Shown here: positions 59,480 to 64,000 of the stretch, in pieces
How positions within the stretch are numbered: position 1 is the stretch's first letter
Layout: each line of letters opens with the position of its first letter
Assembly: GCF_922984935.1 (NCBI RefSeq)
Contig: NC_060074.1
Span: forward strand, 52,791,501 to 52,855,500
Direction of reading: 5' to 3'
Length of the DNA: 64,000 nucleotides
Source of the DNA: Meles meles
Taxonomy: Eukaryota; Chordata; Mammalia; Carnivora; Mustelidae
Translations under genes and position numbers: made by a program
Notes under the pieces: model-generated
Seen by the model: only the letters and a program-made list of their open reading frames with translations
The model's database searches: none
What the model was told of the DNA's origin: nothing

Positions 59480-59900
59480 TGGTGGTGAGGTTATAACTTC
59501 ATAGTGGAGAAACATGGCCGACACTCCCTTGGGTAAGTGACCAGGGCTCTGCATCGTGAGTCATGTTGGCACCCTACACCTCTGATATGATGCGATGAGA
59601 ATGGTACTTTACCTTCATGGTCATCCTCTCAAAAACATTCTAACCACAAGATAAACATTAAACAATCCCACACAGGGGGACAATCTGTAAAATACCTACC
59701 CAGTGTTCCTCAAAACTGTCCAAGTCATCAAAAAGATGAAAGTCTGAGCATCGGTCAGAGTATGCTAAGGAGACCTGATGGCTAAATGTAATATGGTATC
59801 AGATGAGATCCTAGAAAAATATGAACATGGGATCAGATGGACACTTTAGGGAAAACAGTGAAATATGAATAGTCTAGAGTGTAATTCTTTAAATATCCAA
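59480..59900 (+). repeat. Ancient LINE-like 3' segment
   Basis: Contains GGTTATAACTTCATAGTGGA, CTGATATGATGCGATGAGAA, CTCAAAACTGTCCAAGTCAT and TAATATGGTATCAGATGAGA, an order I recognise from an old, widespread mammalian interspersed repeat. I cannot name the family with certainty. Confidence 0.45.
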
Positions 59901-59914
59901 GAAGCAGGTGTTAA

Positions 59915-60110
59915 GTGTGTAGAAGAGCATGGGATTTGGGGGCTGATAGACTGTATTTCAAAGACAGGTTCTCATAAACCGAGTGAGGTGGGAGAATCTG
60001 TTTGATCTTTTCATGCACCCTGTTCCTCGTTTGTAAAGGAGGAAACACAATGCTTACCTTGAAAGGTCACTAAAAATCCTATAACATATGATATGTGGTC
60101 TGTCATATCT
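59915..60110 (+). repeat. MIR (diverged)
   Basis: AGAGCATGGGATTTGGGGGC, then CACCCTGTTCCTCGTTTGTA and AGGAGGAAACACAATGCTTA fit sense MIR. Confidence 0.55.
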
Positions 60111-61639
60111 CCATATACAATATACTTAAAATGACTTCCATCTTCACAGCAGGTACTCCCCAAATGGCATGCACTTTCTCTCCTTTCATTTGTTTGCCTC
60201 CTAGCATCCAAAGGCCAGACAGAATCTCTGTCCCTTTGCCTGAGCACCTGTCAGAGTAGTCTTTCACTGCCAGAGGCCACTTTGCCCACCTAGTTATTCC
60301 TGGGGAATTAATTCTACCTGGAAACATACCTCAAGCCAACGAAGGGCATATGGCATATGTTATCCCAGCTTCTTCACCCTTCCATGGGACTGCTTGTTCT
60401 CTACCAGAGATCCCTAAAGGTTTAAACTCCAGTTACCCACAGCATAATTAATCTGTAATGTACCCTCCCGTTACTTCTTTTTCCTTCCCTGTTCACCTAC
60501 TAGTCTTTTCTGGGATCATCGAATGGCTAAACTACTTGCACTTGAATCTCTGTTTCAGTTGCAAACTCAGTAGAGCCTGATCTTTGTTTGCAGCCATGAT
60601 GAATGCCATAAATCCAAAGGACTACTTTAAGCTTGAAACCACCTAGAAAAGTTTAGTTTTATTTGCATCCAGTGCAAATGTAATAATCTGGAGTTTAAGT
60701 TTTTTAAATTATGTCTAATATAACCTAAAGAGTAGTTTACCTTTACAGATCAGAGGCAGTTGTAACTGATATACAGTAAGTGTATCTTTGTGCCATCCAG
60801 GACATTATAATTTGCCTTTTGAGTTTTTTTATGTATTTAATCATTTTTATCTAGTTATATATGCCATATACCAGACTTCCTAGAAGTATCTAATGATATA
60901 AGGAATACCTTTTAAGACAAGAAATTTTACGGGATGCCTGGGCGGCTCAGTCGGTTAAGTGTCTGCCTTAGGCTCAGGTCATGATCCCAGGGTCCTGGAA
61001 TTGAGTCCCGCATCAGGCTCCCTGCTTATCGGGGAGCCTGCTTCTCCCGCTGCCTGGTGCTCCCCCTGCTTGTGCTCACTCACTCTCTCACTCTTGCTCT
61101 CTTTCTGACAAATAAATATTTAGAAAAAAAAAAAGATAGGAAATTTTACGAAAATACCAGTAAAATTATATTCAGAAAGGATGACACAAAGTCTTTCACC
61201 ATGAATTTGTGGCTGATAAAACACTAAAACAAATATACTAGTTTATATAGATGTCACATGAATGATATATGTTATCGCTGCTATGTCTACTTTACATTTG
61301 CAGGCATAAATCAATAAGAACCTCAAAGACCAAATATCTTGGTGCTCATGGTACCAACTAATGAGGTAGTGATCGAGGGAAAGTAGATATTAAATTGCCT
61401 ATGACTGAAGGAAATTATCCTATCCAGTAATCCATTTGACTTTCCTTACAGTCTGTATGTGTGAGGGCAAATTCTTCAGAGAATAAATATTTAAGGAATG
61501 ATATGATCAGAGGAAATATAGCAGAGAATACCATCAAGAGGAAGATAATCCAGGAAATCATTACAATGAGAACACGGAGAACAAAGTTCAAAGTGGTTTG
61601 GAAGAGTGGAGGAAACGTTTACAAAAATGTTGGCACCCT
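60111..61639. other. Unassigned sequence around one SINE
   Basis: Outside 60932-61137 nothing is recognised. 62813-63155 and 63318-63859 are also unassigned. Confidence 0.5.
60932..61137 (+). mobile_element. Can-SINE
   Basis: Sense, TSD AAGAAATTTTACG at 60919-60931 and 61138-61150 with one mismatch. Confidence 0.93.
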
Positions 61640-61775
61640 ATTAGATGTTTGTGTCTTGAATTCAGTTTCACGAAGAGCCTATATGGTTCAGATAAGGTCT
61701 GAAGCATTTAACATGCTCAAAAGTATTTGTTGAATAAATAGATGGATGAACGATTGAATGAATAAATAAATGATA
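61640..61775 (+). repeat. LINE-2 end with (ATGA)n-like tail
   Basis: GTATTTGTTGAATAAATAGA is followed by short ATGAATA-like units, the usual L2 terminus. Confidence 0.5.
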
Positions 61776-61861
61776 GGGACATAGCACGGGAGAAGATACT
61801 CCACATGGTAAAAATAATTGTAGTTTTTGTATGTATTTCCTTTTTCCTGATGGTCACTCAT

Positions 61862-62417
61862 TGTATCAGTTTTCTGCTGTTGTATAGCAAGATACTACAA
61901 CTTTAGTGGCTTAGGACAACACAAAATTACTAATCTCACAGTTCTATGGGTCTAATTCAGGCATGGCTGCTTAGGATCTCACAGAATTAAAATCAAGGTG
62001 TTGGCCAGAACTGAAACCTCACTGGAGGGTCAGAGTCCGAGGTTCCTGGTTATCAGCAGATTTTAGTTTCTTGCAGTTGGAGGACTGAGCTCCAATCATT
62101 TTGTGTTATGGTACATGGCTTTTTGTGTTTTTTGTTTTGTTTTCTGGCTCTCTGCCAGTTCCTCCTCCCACCAGTGGGGAAGCTATTCTCAGTTCCCTTG
62201 CTATGCTGGCCCCCTCTAAAACAAGACTGTGTGTGTCTTCATGGCCAGTAGGAAAATCTCACTCTTTAAGTTGGCTAATTCTAGGTCTTAATATAACATA
62301 AAGTAGTCATGGAGTGACTTTTCCTGTCATGGTCTCACCCACACTCAAGGGGAGGGTATTTATGAAGGGCATGTATATTGGATAGGAATCTTGGGGCTCT
62401 CTGAGAATTCTGCCACA
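61862..62417 (-). mobile_element. MaLR LTR (MLT1-type)
   Basis: About 555 bp: GTATCAGTTTTCTGCTGTTG, TTTAGTGGCTTAGGACAACA, CCCACACTCAAGGGGAGGGT, ending GAATTCTGCCACA. Probably a solitary LTR. Confidence 0.75.
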
Positions 62418-62602
62418 GTCACATAAAGAACAACATCTGCACGTTCAAGTGTATCCAGTGGGATATCCAATTGGGCTTAAATTTGCAATTTATATTCTTT
62501 AGCATTACAATAGTTAAATGTGAGTAGCTGGAACATAATGTTTATGTATTAGATATCTTGAATTGTAGACTCCCTTGAAAACCCTTCAAGACAGAGTGAA
62601 GT

Positions 62603-62812
62603 GGGATGCCTGATGGCTCAGCCTTAAGTGTCTGCCTTCAGCTCAGGTCATGATCTCAGGGTCCTGGGATCAGACCCCACATTGGGCTTCTGCTCAGTGG
62701 GGAGTCCCTTCTCCCTCTCCCTCTGCCCTTCCCCCTGCTTGTGCGAGCTCTCTTCCCCACTCCCGTCAAATAAATAAATAAATAAACAAATCTTTAAAAA
62801 TAAATTAAATTT
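62603..62812 (+). mobile_element. Can-SINE
   Basis: Sense, GGGATGCCTGATGGCTCAGC to AAATAAATAAATAAATAAAC and an A-rich end. Confidence 0.9.
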
Positions 62813-63155
62813 AAAAAGATACACACAAATGATGCCATGCCTGCAATGCAATGCAGATAAGTAGGTGAGAATAGTTAACAAAGTTATACAAGAAGAAAGT
62901 GAAAAAGGTACTAGAGCTTCAGGCTGGGTAGTAGTCTTTTTCTGGGCAAAGTGGAATTAGGCTAGTTCTTGTGATGAGAGCAGAACATACCCAGTCAGGG
63001 ATGGAAAGATGAGGTGACTTGCTGATCACCAATTCAGAAATGTAAAGTTGTAATATACAGTTATATCAAAGTAAAAAGAGAAAGAGTTAATGAATCCCGG
63101 ACGATGTTGAGGACAGGATGGGAATACTGAACATGAGATGCACACCCACATCCCA

Positions 63156-63317
63156 TTTTTTTTTTGAAGATTTTATTTATTTGAAAGAGAAAGAGAGCAC
63201 AAGCAGGAAGGAGGCTCAGAGAGAGAGGGAGAAGCAGGCAGAGCTCCATCCCAGGACCCTGAGATTATGACCTGAGCCGAGGCAGTTGTCCAACTGACTA
63301 GGCCACCCAGGCACATC
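63156..63317 (-). mobile_element. Can-SINE with internal deletion
   Basis: Antisense, shorter than usual: the block around AGCCCGATGCGGG is missing (GCAGGCAGAGCTCCATCCCA). Flanking repeat CACATCCCA. Confidence 0.88.
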
Positions 63318-63859
63318 CCACACCCTACTTTTAGCAATAGAGTTTGAGAGCATTAAATCTGTAAAGACCATAGATACCATCTAGGCACATAAGTCAAGAT
63401 CACAAAGAAGCTACCTGCTCTTCTTACCTGCTTCTACCCAGAAAACTGAGCTGACAGGCCAGAGGTGAAGACTGAAATCAGTTAAGTCAGAAAAAAATCC
63501 TGTTTGGGAGCAGACGTCTCTTTCCTTGGCAGCTCCAGTGATGAATTCAATTCCATCTACGCATTCCTCATGCTAATTTCACGATGGGATGACATACAGT
63601 CAGAACATTTTGAAATAAAAATCACATTGCTGAAGGTCTTAGTTTTTGTTGTTAAATAATTTTTCTTATTATTTCAATACAAATTTACCTGGGCCATTTT
63701 TACAGAATGAGGGGGGTGGAGGGAGAAAACTATTAGAATGTATGTGAGAGCTTTTTAAAATAATTTATCCTTCCAGATTCTTGTTAATAGACGTCTCAAA
63801 CTGACTGCGCTTCAGATAGCTAAAGCGATCTGCTAGAGGGCCCACAGTTCCAAAGTAAC

Positions 63860-64000
63860 GAAGTGATGGGATGTAAGAGGCAATGTAGTAAAGTGAAAGA
63901 AAAATAACCAGTGAGCCTGGGGTCCAGAGAAACTTCTGTCACTAAGTGGCTCTGGCCAAGTATGTGAATCCTGTAACTCCATTGGCTTAAGGTTCTTCAT
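63860..64000 (+). repeat. MIR running off the window end
   Basis: GTAGTAAAGTGAAAGAAAAA, then TCACTAAGTGGCTCTGGCCA and TTAAGGTTCTTCAT fit sense MIR. Confidence 0.6.

Larger units (their letters stand above)
45411..64000 (+). other. GALNT13: GALNT13 intron downstream of exon B (5' part)
   Basis: It starts GTAAAC and is still intronic at the window edge. No further GALNT13 lectin exon was recognised in 18.6 kb. Confidence 0.8.

Noticed and set aside
61461..61733. 90-codon open frame ending in an L2-like tail
   Set aside because: Basic, AT-driven composition, and its end overlaps an interspersed repeat.
1..64000. CRISPR array, prophage, operon or other prokaryotic system
   Set aside because: All repeats are mammalian retroposons or microsatellites; introns and SINEs show this is a mammalian nuclear genome.
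45411..64000. Next GALNT13 lectin exon (VFSYTADKEIR region)
   Set aside because: Not found by eye; probably beyond the window.

Overview
The window is intronic DNA of a placental mammal, almost certainly a carnivoran and probably a mustelid (weasel, mink, otter or badger group). The main clue is about forty Can-SINE (tRNA-Lys-derived SINEC) copies. Several of them carry a caniform/mustelid-type tail, a CT-rich block followed by CTACTTGTGATCTCTGTC and an AAATAAATAAAATC end. There are also carnivore-type L1 3' ends. No bacterial, viral or organellar gene is present.

The only host gene I can support is GALNT13, on the + strand. GALNT13 is a neuronal polypeptide GalNAc-transferase of mucin-type O-glycosylation. 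Two internal coding exons are visible. Exon A (30570-30709, 140 nt) encodes the end of the catalytic region and the linker. Exon B (45312-45410, 99 nt) encodes the start of the C-terminal ricin-B-type (beta-trefoil) lectin domain. They are separated by a 14.6-kb intron and join in frame. The rest is the 3' part of an intron of at least 30.6 kb upstream and the 5' part of an intron of at least 18.6 kb downstream. I did not see the neighbouring exons.

Layout: 1-30569 is the upstream intron. It holds MaLR LTRs, many SINEs, an L1 5'-UTR-like remnant (about 17.94-18.84 kb) and a nested L1 complex (24.3-28.55 kb) in which a young 5'-truncated L1 lies inside an older L1. 30710-45311 is the middle intron, with clusters of SINEs at 32.4-35.2, 37.3-39.0 and 40.8-43.1 kb. 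45411-64000 is the downstream intron, with mostly sense-oriented SINEs, two MaLR LTRs and AT/G-rich simple sequence. The DNA around each exon (28.55-31.4 and 44.0-48.0 kb) is free of SINEs.

The points most worth checking are: an open read-through of exon B into its intron, ending near clustered AATAAA signals (a possible truncated-lectin isoform); a long CT/T tract directly after the exon B donor; a SINE-derived back-to-back acceptor/donor that looks like a recursive-splice site (48.25 kb); the nested young L1, whose ORF2 3' half has only one premature stop; and several very short, tail-only retroposon insertions with target-site duplications. I found no convincing new multi-gene system. Repeat subfamily names are from memory of consensus features, not from a search.
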